From contig JAJYDF010000004.1 in NCBI GenBank assembly GCA_021777765.1, positions 84,330-148,329 of the forward strand: a stretch of DNA of 64,000 bases, read 5' to 3'. A program made the translations under genes and the position numbers. Shown piece after piece: positions 1 to 10,854 of this stretch. The stretch comes from Pseudomonadota bacterium. GTDB taxonomy: Bacteria; Pseudomonadota; Gammaproteobacteria; DASZBR01. How positions within the stretch are numbered: the first letter of the stretch is position 1; each line of letters opens with the position of its first letter. The notes beneath the pieces are model-generated. The model searched no databases and was not told where the DNA came from. It saw only the letters and a list, made by a program, of their open reading frames with translations.

Positions 1-195
1 ATCATTCGCTTAATATACATTGAAAATTCGGAATATACAATCGAATTTTCAAGATATAACCAGGTAAGCTGTGTTTGTAATAAAATTCACCCTGGGTTTA
101 CGAAAGCTGCCAAACAGAGAAAGCTTACGTTGAATTACTCAAGGATTATAAGACACAAATCGCGATCCTCAGAACGGCTTGTTACATAGAATTAT

Positions 196-477
196 TTACA
201 GACGCATAAAATGTTTACTTCTTTTTTTCTTTAATTCGTTCAATTTTTTTACTTGCTCAACAAAGGGTTCTAAATCTTCAGTTAAAGGAATACTCATTCC
301 TTTTTCCTTGTGGGCGTATAGCGTTTTTACAGCCAGATATTGCATACTTTTTGCATGTATTTATTCAGTTTGCAATAAATTGACTATGTCTTTGAGATCA
401 GCTCTATTTTCGTAATCTGAACATTGTTCGGTTGCTTTAATTAATGCATCAAATTGAATAAAATCACGATGCCTATT
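196..477 (-). pseudogene. Decayed reverse-strand coding remnant of unknown family
   Basis: One reverse frame is open from 477 down to 199 apart from a TAA at 361-363. It is bounded upstream by a TAG at 478-480 and ends at a TAA at 196-198. The readable parts (NRHRDFIQFDALIKATEQCS and, after the stop, KSMQYLAVKTLYAHKEKGMS) have protein-like composition and end in a Lys-rich tail. No start codon with a ribosome binding site was found. I read it as the broken end of a gene of unknown family. The forward frame over the same bases gives a Phe/Cys-rich, unconvincing product. The rest of 1-547 shows nothing else I can name. Confidence 0.3.
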
Positions 478-529
478 CTAGCATTCAGCATAAGAGTTTA
501 GTAAAGTTATCAGTTACCTTTTAAAATGA

Positions 530-1822
<1,293 letters not shown>

Positions 1823-1832
1823 GCCATGATTT

Positions 1833-4800
1833 TTATCGTCTACCTCCACTAGAAACAACGGGCGAAGGAACAGAAACTGCTGCAGGCACTTGTTGTTCAC
1901 TATGCATTTCTAATAATGATTGTGTCATTTCTTCAAAAAAGTCTTTGAAATCAACTTCCAATTGATTTATTTGGGCAAATACTTTAGCAACAGCATTCGC
2001 AACATCATTACATTCCAATGTATTTAATAAGTTCGTCGTAACGACTTGATCAATAATATATTCAATGATATCCACATTAAGGACCTTATCTGAAGTCAAT
2101 GCCTTAATAGCATGATGAAATAAAAGTTCATTGGGTGCTGAAATTATTTTCATTAATAGAGAAACGACTTGCGGTGTACAATGATTAAATTCAGCTAATG
2201 CTATTGCAGCGTAATATTGATTAACTTCATCGGCTTTACTCAGCAAATCATGACATGCTTGAATACATAACGGATCTGCAATTTTTAAGCTTCGGTATAT
2301 TTGAATTGCATTCACATAATACGAGTCACTTACGTTTGTCTGTAACGTATTTTTTGATAAATCGCTAATTTTTTCAATAGTTATCCCAGATTGCTTTAAA
2401 CCATCAATTGCTGTACCAATAATTTCAATATGGTGAGTTTGCATAGATAATCTTTGAAGAAAAACTATTTTATTTTGAGAAGTAGGTAATTTATTTACAG
2501 CGGATATAAAATCTAAAACTGTATCACCCATTCTATAATCAGACATTAATGAATCTAAAATTTTGAAGAATTTATTATTTAATTCTTTGCTTTTTACTTG
2601 CAATTCACCAAATCTGTTTACTGAGTCAAGTTTTTCATTTAAAGAATTATTCCCTCTTATTATATCAATATAGCCAGCAGCAAGTAACTTTTTCTTAGAC
2701 TCAATACTCCGCCACTCATCATCGCTCAACTCATCATTGAAACACATAAGAATCTTAATGATTGTAAAAAGTAAATTCATATTATTATGATATAATAAAT
2801 TCAAAAGCTGTTTTATAATTATCGCAGAATGATGTTTATATTTTTCTAAAATAGAGAGCGCATTACAATATTCATTTATGTCTCGATTTTCACACTGTTT
2901 AAATATGAAATTGATAGTATCAGATGAGTTTTCAAATTGATTTAATAATGTTAGGAGATGCTGTTCGCATTTATCTCCTCGCTGCAAAATTTGTCGGTGA
3001 ATATTTGAAATGACAATTTCTTTGTGATCTTTTAAATGAGACACTATCAATTGGGACACATCTTCTGAAAGAGCCATAAACTGAGATAATTTATTAAATA
3101 TTTTAAACTGTACATTATGGAAATTAGCATTAAATAAAACAGCTAATAATTTTTTAACAATAATTACCGCATTCTTTATTTGTACCTCAAAGGAATTAAT
3201 AAAAAGTTCTTTTATATTATCATCCTCTATTATAAGCATATTCAGTATATATGATTTTTCAAATGGTGTATTATTCATTGCCTCATAAATGGGCATTAAT
3301 TTAATCAATGCTTTCGCGGCCTCAAAACGGACTTGAGGATTTTCATGCACTATAGTCGCTTTAAGTAACGTTATAACCTGTTCTGAAGGTGTAGCAACTT
3401 GTCCAGCAATAAATACAATTATCTCTGGCCGATATTCTTTTTTCACGTATCCTTTTATTAAAATATTTAATAGCGCTGCTTGAGTTTCATTCATATCAGC
3501 TTCGGAGACTAATCGGCCTCCAGCTATTTGCATTAAAGCCTTGGCGGCTTCTTTTGCTAATTGTAAATTATAAGCATTTAAAAATGAAAGCAATGCTTCA
3601 CGAAATTTTTCATTACTTACTTTCATTTTACTTAATATTTGAATAGCAAATATACAATTATGACTGTTTTTACTTTTTATTATTAAAGCTAATAATTTCT
3701 CAACCAAGATAGAACGTTTTTGTAATAACGAAATATCACCATAATCTTTTGACATCTTATTATTACATATTACTGATATCTTGCCCTCACGAGTAACAAG
3801 AGGTACAGCACTCCTGACGATAATTTCTGACGAGCTTGTAAGGTATGGCGCAGCAGATGTTTTTTCAATAACTGACGGCAAACTTAATAAGGCTTTATTT
3901 TGTCGTTGAATAAAATTATCAGCTGTTTCAGTTTGTTTTAGATAATCTTTTGTTGTAATTTGTGATGATGATGTTTGATGTTGCGATCTAATTGGTAGTT
4001 TAAAATACTCCAATAATACTTTTTCATTATGTTTGTTATGTTCTGCAGCTAATTGACAAGGGTATTGACTTTTATTATTACATTCTTGTAATTGTTTAGG
4101 GGATTTATCAATAATTCTGCGTAATAAAACTTCGTTGGCAGTCATTGCAGCCGTATGTAATGCAGCATTTCCTTTACGATCTTTAATATCGACTGAAGCG
4201 CCCGCTTCTAACAATAAAGAAGTGCCACTATCAAATTGAGTTTGCAAAGCAATATGAAGTAACGTCTTACCTTTATATTTCTTTTTTTTATTCTGCAGAT
4301 TTAAATCAATGCCATTTAAACAACATATTCCTAATGTATTTAAATCTTTTTTTTCAACTGCCAGCCAGGCTTGTTCTTGATAAAGTTCGCGACCCCACCG
4401 CATTTTTTGTTCTAGCAAAACAATATCACTAGCAACTGAACGTAACGAACTTACAAAACTTAACAAATTATAGGGCTCTATTTTAGATGTCAGAAGCTTA
4501 ATAATATCATCATTTCCTTTGTGCAATGCTGTATGAATAATAGCAATATGTTTCTCATCATAAGTTAAAGGATCTACACCTTCTGATAATAAATATTCCA
4601 CCATGTCTTCACGATTATTTTCTAGCGCTGTCTTTAATAAGCTAATTAATAATTTATCTCGCTTTTCCTTATCCCATTTTATCTTGATTAATAAAAATTT
4701 TAATATCTGCAGCGAACTTAACCTTACTGCGGCATGAAAAGCAGTTTCCTGTTGGTCATTTAAAGAAAGCGGATCGGCATCTTCGTCTAAAATAAATTGA

Positions 4801-5699
4801 ACTAACGCATCAGCTTTCTCTTTAATTGCTTCATGTAAAATAATATTTTTAAAATCCTTGATCTGTTCTGCCGTGAAATTAAAGTGGTTAAACAGTATCT
4901 TTATTACTTCCACTGAGAAATTCATTATCTTGACTGCTGCTTTAAAAATTTGTAATTGTTCATCGACATTATTAGTAACATCACTCAATTCCAAACATAA
5001 TTTTAATTCATTAGTTTTTTTTGATGCTATGGCCCAATAAACTTGCTTCAAATAAAAACCTGATTGCCAGCCAAATAGAGCGGCCAATAATTTTATATTG
5101 TTAATATCGCGCCGACTAACAAGGATTCTAAACAATGCTTCGCCTTCAGATTTAAAATGGTTAGAAACAAGAGTCTTAAATTTATTAAATGATTTAATGA
5201 TAATTGTTAATTGTGAAGATTCTACTTGCGCAGCAATTAATTCCAAAAAGGTGATTGCGTTATGTTTGTTATTAATCTTTTCAAGCAATAACCGCGGATG
5301 CTGATTAATTGCAGCACATATCTCTGAGATATTATTATTATTCAAATGTGTTTCAAAATTGGCAATTAATGCTTTAGGAAGATAGACCTCAGCCCATAGC
5401 TCAGGTTGATAATCTAATAATTTTGCAATTGTTTTTCTTAAATGATTATTAGGATACGTTTTTTTATCCACTGGTGTACGCTTCTCTGGGTTGCGTAATG
5501 CCAATTGCTTTTGCTCACAATCTTTAGCGTAATTGTTAAAAGCTTCTTCTTCAATTGCATCACCATCACTCATCGTTACTGGTAAAAAAAATATTTCTAA
5601 TGTAAGCATACAAATATTTTCTTCAGAAATTATTTTGATGAGTTTATTGTATTTGGCTTGTAAATCGAGCTGGGGTTGAATTGATTCTGGTGTATCCAT
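1833..5699 (-). CDS. U-box / ankyrin / HEAT-repeat giant protein, probable E3 ubiquitin ligase effector
   Basis: A 1288-residue protein. Residues about 24-96 read as a U-box, the zinc-free RING-like fold that recruits E2 enzymes: SEENICMLTLEIFFLPVTMS, then DGDAIEEEAF, then TPVDKKTYPNNHLRKTIAKL, matching the family layout (T.EI...PV...G...E..A...P.....PN..L...I). Residues about 100-280 are a helical domain shared with the paralogue at 6550-10488. About 285-560 hold ankyrin repeats (for example GNAALHTAAM, KTLLHIALQ). About 660-1270 are HEAT/ARM-like helical repeats (VRFEAAKALIKLM). No signal peptide or membrane segment is present. U-boxes are eukaryotic; Legionella LubX and GobX are known bacterial examples. 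Role as a secreted ubiquitin ligase is inference; the domain order is seen. Some U-box positions differ (LPV where DPV is usual), so activity is uncertain. Confidence 0.8.
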   Translation of the reverse strand: MDTPESIQPQLDLQAKYNKLIKIISEENICMLTLEIFFLPVTMSDGDAIEEEAFNNYAKDCEQKQLALRNPEKRTPVDKKTYPNNHLRKTIAKLLDYQPELWAEVYLPKALIANFETHLNNNNISEICAAINQHPRLLLEKINNKHNAITFLELIAAQVESSQLTIIIKSFNKFKTLVSNHFKSEGEALFRILVSRRDINNIKLLAALFGWQSGFYLKQVYWAIASKKTNELKLCLELSDVTNNVDEQLQIFKAAVKIMNFSVEVIKILFNHFNFTAEQIKDFKNIILHEAIKEKADALVQFILDEDADPLSLNDQQETAFHAAVRLSSLQILKFLLIKIKWDKEKRDKLLISLLKTALENNREDMVEYLLSEGVDPLTYDEKHIAIIHTALHKGNDDIIKLLTSKIEPYNLLSFVSSLRSVASDIVLLEQKMRWGRELYQEQAWLAVEKKDLNTLGICCLNGIDLNLQNKKKKYKGKTLLHIALQTQFDSGTSLLLEAGASVDIKDRKGNAALHTAAMTANEVLLRRIIDKSPKQLQECNNKSQYPCQLAAEHNKHNEKVLLEYFKLPIRSQHQTSSSQITTKDYLKQTETADNFIQRQNKALLSLPSVIEKTSAAPYLTSSSEIIVRSAVPLVTREGKISVICNNKMSKDYGDISLLQKRSILVEKLLALIIKSKNSHNCIFAIQILSKMKVSNEKFREALLSFLNAYNLQLAKEAAKALMQIAGGRLVSEADMNETQAALLNILIKGYVKKEYRPEIIVFIAGQVATPSEQVITLLKATIVHENPQVRFEAAKALIKLMPIYEAMNNTPFEKSYILNMLIIEDDNIKELFINSFEVQIKNAVIIVKKLLAVLFNANFHNVQFKIFNKLSQFMALSEDVSQLIVSHLKDHKEIVISNIHRQILQRGDKCEQHLLTLLNQFENSSDTINFIFKQCENRDINEYCNALSILEKYKHHSAIIIKQLLNLLYHNNMNLLFTIIKILMCFNDELSDDEWRSIESKKKLLAAGYIDIIRGNNSLNEKLDSVNRFGELQVKSKELNNKFFKILDSLMSDYRMGDTVLDFISAVNKLPTSQNKIVFLQRLSMQTHHIEIIGTAIDGLKQSGITIEKISDLSKNTLQTNVSDSYYVNAIQIYRSLKIADPLCIQACHDLLSKADEVNQYYAAIALAEFNHCTPQVVSLLMKIISAPNELLFHHAIKALTSDKVLNVDIIEYIIDQVVTTNLLNTLECNDVANAVAKVFAQINQLEVDFKDFFEEMTQSLLEMHSEQQVPAAVSVPSPVVSSGGRR

Positions 5700-5746
5700 A
5701 GGTGATTCTCTATTTGTAGTTTAAACGAGTGAAGGAATGCATTGTA
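5700..5746 (-). promoter_or_regulatory. Promoter/leader block shared with the paralogous U-box gene
   Basis: On the reverse strand a -10-like TACAAT (5741-5746) is followed, after exactly 10 variable bases, by ACTCGTTTAAACTA and then an AT-rich leader to the ATG. The same layout, with TACTAT, the same 10-base gap and the identical 14-base block, precedes the second U-box gene. The surrounding sequence is not conserved, so the match points to a kept promoter, operator or leader. I see no clear -35 box. Confidence 0.5.
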
Positions 5747-5957
5747 ATTAATTTTAAAAAAGTGTGACATTATAATGTATTTTCTTTTTAACGTCAATAA
5801 GCTTGTTAATTCTACATAGGGATAAATTGTTCATTTTGAAGCACATCAAGCTTGCTCTATGCAATAAAAAACAAATCGTGAGATATTTTATTGAAAAGTT
5901 TATTTAATTGCTTCTTTGAAATAATTAGTAATTAATTATAATCACATTGTTTTAGTT

Positions 5958-5987
5958 GGTGGATTACGGCCTTCGGCCTAATCCACC
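5958..5987. repeat. Intergenic hairpin (ggtggatta / taatccacc)
   Basis: Arms ggtggatta and taatccacc flank a GC-rich centre (ggcc ttc ggcc) that pairs again, giving a strong hairpin. It lies between the divergent U-box gene and the small secreted-protein gene, inside a 350-base gap that is otherwise AT-rich and shows no gene. It looks like a dispersed palindromic repeat; I found no second copy in this window. Confidence 0.55.
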
Positions 5988-6050
5988 CTACATTATTCCA
6001 CTGCATTTATTTCACACCATTTTACGTAATAACATAAGGATAAAAATAAT

Positions 6051-6497
6051 ATGCGTAAATCTCTTTTTTATATCGTTTCATATTCGTTATTAATTATTAT
6101 ATCGCCGACTGTTTTTGCTGGTTGGCCAATGTTTAATGTATTATCACCTCAACAAATAATGTCCGATCTAGTCGTAACAAATGATTGTCCAAGTGGTGAA
6201 GGATTTATTCCTGAAAATACTAAAGTTAAAATTTATAATTATTATATCCCTCATAACGAAACATGGTATTGGCTATATACCGGCAACACACAATGCCAAA
6301 AATTACCATCAGATTTACAATATATTGCATTTCATCAAACCGGCCATTATACAGGTGATTTAATTAATACCTGGTATGGAACAGAACATAATAAAATGTT
6401 TCGTTTTACTTTTATCATTCCTCAACCCTATTGGTATTGCGGATATTTAGCAGGAACAAATCCACCAAATACCATTGCATGTGCGCAGGATCAATAA
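6051..6497 (+). CDS. Small secreted Cys-containing protein of unknown family
   Basis: A 148-residue protein with a clear Sec signal peptide: a short basic start (MRK), a hydrophobic run to about residue 22, and a cleavage-type VFAG site. The mature part is rich in Tyr, Trp and Asn and has four cysteines (NDCPSG, NTQCQK, YWYCGY, ACAQDQ), enough for two disulfides, fitting the periplasm or outside of the cell. AAGGAT lies about 9 bases before the ATG. I do not recognise a family. It sits between two effector-like giants but on the opposite strand, so it has its own transcription. Confidence 0.75.
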   Translation: MRKSLFYIVSYSLLIIISPTVFAGWPMFNVLSPQQIMSDLVVTNDCPSGEGFIPENTKVKIYNYYIPHNETWYWLYTGNTQCQKLPSDLQYIAFHQTGHYTGDLINTWYGTEHNKMFRFTFIIPQPYWYCGYLAGTNPPNTIACAQDQ

Positions 6498-6549
6498 TAT
6501 AGATTGTTTATTTGCTCGATATCATTGATACGTAATTTACCTGTCATTT

Positions 6550-9500
6550 TTATGGTCTAACCCTAGGAGGAAATGCTTGTGGTGCAGCAGATACACCTTC
6601 CACAAAATTAGATTGCGATAAACTGGATTGAGGATTTGCATACCTATCAATGGGTGCGAATAATCTGCATAATCCATCTGCAACTTCGTCCATATCCCAA
6701 TTTACTTTGGATTGAGATTTCATTATTTTATCTATTAATTGCTCAACAATATCTGCGGTTAATATATCTATTGCCATTAAGGCTTTTATCGCGTTTTTCA
6801 ATAGATTCTCATCTGGCAAAGATATAATTTCTAATAATGTTTTTTTCACATCGTCAGTGATGATATTAAATTCACATAATGCAATAGCAGCAAAATAGCG
6901 ACATTCACCGGACTCTGACTTAAGTAACTTCTGCAATAGTTGAACCCCTGAATCGTTCATTTTATTCAAACATCTTAATACCTGGATTGAGTGTATATGT
7001 TCTCTATCTCCGCAACGGGTATGGACTAGGTTATGTGTACCCACTATGAACTGAATCATCGTTTCATCTTTTTGTCCACATTGTCTTAAATCATTTATTA
7101 TAATCTTAATCATTTCTATTGAAGGGGAACATGTTATCATTTTATTTAAAAATAACATCTTCTGCTGATTATTTGGCATTTTTTTAATGCAATTTAGTAT
7201 ATGCAATGTTTTAGCCTCACGATTATCAGATACATCATGCATAAGAAATTCTAATAATAATTTATAAAATCCTTCAGACATCTGCAACTGATTCGATAAA
7301 ATACACAAGTCGCACATGAAGTTAATTGCATTAAATTGTTCAGCTATAGTACATTCATTGCTCATAATTATTTTCATTAAATTTTCATTTAATTTCATCA
7401 CCCCATGAGTAATGATATCTTTTTGATCTTTGCTGAATTCACTGATAATTGGCATCAATTTTTTTGTTGTAGCAAGCATAATGTGAGTGTCATTATGGCT
7501 AAATACGCCTATTAATGGTTTTAAAAATATATGGTCATAATTTGCCAATGCACTTATGGCGTTACAGACTTTATCCGACTCTTTCAATTCTTGAATTTTA
7601 CGCAATAAGAATGCAGCCGTACTATCTGGCTTATCAAATAATTTTAGATATTTAACGATCACTGAATTACCTTGATCATCTTTTTGCAAAAGTAAATTAC
7701 GCGCTGAATCTATCACTAATTCTTTATTTGTATTTAATTTTAAAAATATTAATTGTGCTATCTCTTTTGAGAGCGCCATGAAATTAAACAAGTTGGCAAG
7801 CGCCCTACACCGCTTATCGATGGAGGGATTGTTTATAAATTGAAATAATAATTTATCAACAATTATTTCAGCGTTATTTTCTTTCATATCAATTGAATTA
7901 AATAATAATTCTTTAACTTTATGATCATTATCAAATTCTAAAACAAATATCATTGAACTTGCAAAATGAGTCTCTAAAAAGTCTTTATACAGTTGCGGTT
8001 CCAAATGTTTTCCATATAAATTATATTTACAAATTGGAATTATCTTTTTCAATATCGCTTCTGCTTCTACACGAACTTTCTGATTTAAATGAAAAAATGC
8101 TATTAAAATGGTAGCTATGATAGGCTTTGATAGGATTTTGAATTGTCCTGCAATAAAAACGATAACCTCAGCATTATATATCGACTGCCTCCTGTCTATT
8201 TGTGCTAATATCATATCTAGCCTTGATTGTGTCTCATTCATTTCACCTTTATCATTATGTAAACGCCCGCCAATTAATTGCACTAAAGATATAGCAGCCT
8301 CTTTTGCCACAGCTATCTCTTTATTAGCTAATGCAAGAGATAACGACTTGTAGTAATTATCTGTACATACATTCATTTTACGCAGCAACTGAATTGCATA
8401 AATGCTATTCTTGCTATTATTTTTATTAATAACATCAAATAATTTATTAAAAATATCAGCTCGCTTTTGTAATAATGAAATAACAGTATTCTTTATTAAT
8501 GGTTCCGATGTTACATGAGCTATTTCGACATTATTGTGAGTTACTGAATTCTGCGAATTATTGGAATTTGATTCAATCTGCGCTGATTTATTATTTCTCT
8601 GCAGTTGTAACAAAGTTTTACCATGGCTTTGAATAAAATGGCTATCCGTTTGCTGCTTACCTTGTTCACTCGCTTGAACAGGAAAAGGTGAACTAATAGG
8701 CTGAGTTATTTCGCTTGGATTAAAATACTGTTTTAAAATTTCTTCATTAATTTTGTTTTGCTCTGCTATCGCTATATCAATAGGATATTGGTTATTTTTA
8801 TTTTTTTCTCTCACTTGGTCAGGTGATTTTGCAATAATTGTTCGTAATACATCTTCACTGGCTGCTTTAGCTGCGCAGTGTAATGCTGTGTTTCCTTGTC
8901 TGTTTTTAATATCGATTAATGCACCGGCATCTAACAATACTGTTGCACCACCATCATATCCTTTGATTAATGCGGCATGAAGCAAGGTGTTACCTTTATA
9001 CATTTTCTTTTTTGCCGGCATATTTAAATCGATGCCACTTTCGCAGCATAATTTCAGTACATCTCTACCTCTGTTGTCAATGGCGTGCCATGCTTGTTTT
9101 TGATAAAATTCTTTATCCCAATCCAATAACCTCTCAAGCCTTTTAATATCAGCAGTCGTAATTCCTCCTGATTCAAGCAGTGCATTTAAAAATTGATATG
9201 GCTCTATTTTCTGACTCAATATTTTTATAATAGCCTCGTTACCAACACGCGCTGCGAGAGAAACTGCTGAAATGGGTCGCTCCATTAATATCAGCGGTTT
9301 CACTAATTTTAAAGGATCAGCACCATGCTCTAATAATAATTCCATCATCTCTATATTATTATTTTGTATGGCATAAATTAATAAATGAGATAATAATTCA
9401 GCGCAAAAATCGTCATTGATCTTTGCATCAGCTAATAGCATTTTTAATATTGCAGGTGAATTATATTTAATTGCAACATGAAAAGCGGTTTCATTGAGCT

Positions 9501-10488
9501 CATTTAATGCCAAAGCATCGGCACCTTCTAATAACACAAATTTTACTTGTGCTTCTGCTTTTTCTTGAATAAGCTCGTGTAAAATATTATTTTTAAGCTT
9601 ATGTATACGTTCTTCTGTTAATTTAAACTGTTCTAATAAAATCTTAACTATTTGTGGTGATACATTATTCGATTTAAAAGCGTATTTTATTATTTTTATT
9701 TGTCCCCCTGTATCAAGAGTCATGTTACTTAATTGTCTCCACGCCACTAATTCCTCAAAATTTTGCGTTTCAGCGGCCTTGTATATTCGCTCTAAATAAA
9801 ACGATGACTGCCAAGCAAATAATTCAGCCAATATTTTAATATTATTAAAATCTTTTTTATCGAATAAAATTTTGTATAAAGCTACGCCATCCGATTTAAA
9901 ATAATTTACGATAAGGATTTTAAATGGCACTGCTGTTTGGATAATTTTTGTGAGTGCTTCTGACGGTGCTTTTATACAAATTAATTCCAAATAGGTTATT
10001 GCATTGTGTTTATCACTCATCTTCTCAATCAATAAGCGCGGGTGCTTGATAATTTCTTTATTTAAAGATTCAAAATGAGACCCATCGATTAGCTTTGCAA
10101 AATTGATTTTAAGAGACTGCGGAACATAAACATCAACCCAAAGTGCTGGTTGTGATTGTAATAGATGTGCAATAGTCTTTTTTAAATGATTATTAGGATA
10201 GACAATTTTAGCTATTGGAATGCGCTTACCAGGATGTAGCAATTGTATTTCATTTTTTTCTTTTTTCTGTTGTTGTTCTTTTTTTTCCTGCTCCTTCTTT
10301 TTTTCAACATCAATGACAAGAGCATCAAAGGCTTCTTTTTCAATTGAGTCGCCGTCATCCATAACATAGGGATCAAAGAATATTTCAGCTGTTATCAAAT
10401 CAATATATTCTTCTGAAATTTTTTTGAGAAGCGCTTGATACTTATCTTCTACACTGGGAATTGGAGCATGGGAATCAGGGCTTTGCAT
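6550..10488 (-). CDS. Second U-box / ankyrin / HEAT-repeat giant protein (paralogue)
   Basis: A 1312-residue paralogue of the gene at 1833-5699. The U-box region spans about 23-112: LITAEIFFDPYVMDDGDSIE and, after a Lys/Glu/Gln-rich insert at about 62-80, KRIPIAKIVYPNNHLKKTIA. Here DP is kept where the other copy has LP. The shared helical domain follows (HPRLLIEKMSDKHNAITYLE compared with HPRLLLEKINNKHNAITFLE), then ankyrin repeats at about 300-600 (GNTALHCAAKAA, NTLLHAALIKG) and HEAT-like helices at about 690-1290. The C-terminus is short and Pro-rich. Divergence is substantial throughout, so this is an old duplication, yet both frames are intact, which suggests selection. A role as a host-directed E3 ligase is inferred. 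Confidence 0.8.
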   Translation of the reverse strand: MQSPDSHAPIPSVEDKYQALLKKISEEYIDLITAEIFFDPYVMDDGDSIEKEAFDALVIDVEKKKEQEKKEQQQKKEKNEIQLLHPGKRIPIAKIVYPNNHLKKTIAHLLQSQPALWVDVYVPQSLKINFAKLIDGSHFESLNKEIIKHPRLLIEKMSDKHNAITYLELICIKAPSEALTKIIQTAVPFKILIVNYFKSDGVALYKILFDKKDFNNIKILAELFAWQSSFYLERIYKAAETQNFEELVAWRQLSNMTLDTGGQIKIIKYAFKSNNVSPQIVKILLEQFKLTEERIHKLKNNILHELIQEKAEAQVKFVLLEGADALALNELNETAFHVAIKYNSPAILKMLLADAKINDDFCAELLSHLLIYAIQNNNIEMMELLLEHGADPLKLVKPLILMERPISAVSLAARVGNEAIIKILSQKIEPYQFLNALLESGGITTADIKRLERLLDWDKEFYQKQAWHAIDNRGRDVLKLCCESGIDLNMPAKKKMYKGNTLLHAALIKGYDGGATVLLDAGALIDIKNRQGNTALHCAAKAASEDVLRTIIAKSPDQVREKNKNNQYPIDIAIAEQNKINEEILKQYFNPSEITQPISSPFPVQASEQGKQQTDSHFIQSHGKTLLQLQRNNKSAQIESNSNNSQNSVTHNNVEIAHVTSEPLIKNTVISLLQKRADIFNKLFDVINKNNSKNSIYAIQLLRKMNVCTDNYYKSLSLALANKEIAVAKEAAISLVQLIGGRLHNDKGEMNETQSRLDMILAQIDRRQSIYNAEVIVFIAGQFKILSKPIIATILIAFFHLNQKVRVEAEAILKKIIPICKYNLYGKHLEPQLYKDFLETHFASSMIFVLEFDNDHKVKELLFNSIDMKENNAEIIVDKLLFQFINNPSIDKRCRALANLFNFMALSKEIAQLIFLKLNTNKELVIDSARNLLLQKDDQGNSVIVKYLKLFDKPDSTAAFLLRKIQELKESDKVCNAISALANYDHIFLKPLIGVFSHNDTHIMLATTKKLMPIISEFSKDQKDIITHGVMKLNENLMKIIMSNECTIAEQFNAINFMCDLCILSNQLQMSEGFYKLLLEFLMHDVSDNREAKTLHILNCIKKMPNNQQKMLFLNKMITCSPSIEMIKIIINDLRQCGQKDETMIQFIVGTHNLVHTRCGDREHIHSIQVLRCLNKMNDSGVQLLQKLLKSESGECRYFAAIALCEFNIITDDVKKTLLEIISLPDENLLKNAIKALMAIDILTADIVEQLIDKIMKSQSKVNWDMDEVADGLCRLFAPIDRYANPQSSLSQSNFVEGVSAAPQAFPPRVRP

Positions 10489-10535
10489 AAGAGGTCTTCT
10501 ATTTTTAGTTTAAACGAGTACAGGAGTTTATAGTA
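10489..10535 (-). promoter_or_regulatory. Promoter/leader block shared with the first U-box gene
   Basis: On the reverse strand TACTAT (10530-10535) is followed after 10 bases by ACTCGTTTAAACTA and an AT-rich leader to the ATG, the same arrangement as at 5700-5746. Upstream of TACTAT lies a T-run followed by AAAA, as in the other copy. Confidence 0.5.
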
Positions 10536-10730
10536 ATGAGGTTTTAAAAAAAATGGCCGGTATGATACCTAATTTATTGTATAGTTGCAAGAAAAAAGAA
10601 ATAATCAAAATAAAATATAAGCTAAAAAGATTATTTATTTCGTATTTATCCATAAGTTTTTAATTATGAACGATAATAATTGATTGTCATTCTCATATAC
10701 TCAATAAAGATAATTATTTATTGTCATTCC

Positions 10731-10781
10731 CGCACGCTCAATAATGAGCAAACATAATGCGCTAACAAGCGGGAATCTATT
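10731..10781. repeat. gtcattcccgc / gcgggaatctatt palindromic repeat
   Basis: ttgtcattcccgc and gcgggaatctattg form an imperfect palindrome with a 20-30 base centre. A second, longer arrangement of the same element is at 56239-56414. A diverged half (ttgtcattctc) precedes it near 10684. This and AT-rich sequence are all I see in the 10489-10854 gap. Confidence 0.6.
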
Positions 10782-10854
10782 GCAAAAATTTTAACTTGAA
10801 ATGAAAATTCTAAATAATACTTCGATCATAATTTCAACCAAACAATAACTATGA

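Noticed and set aside
179..415. Forward 78-residue frame rich in Phe, Cys and Ser
   Set aside because: No ribosome binding site and poor composition; the opposite strand over the same bases reads more like protein.
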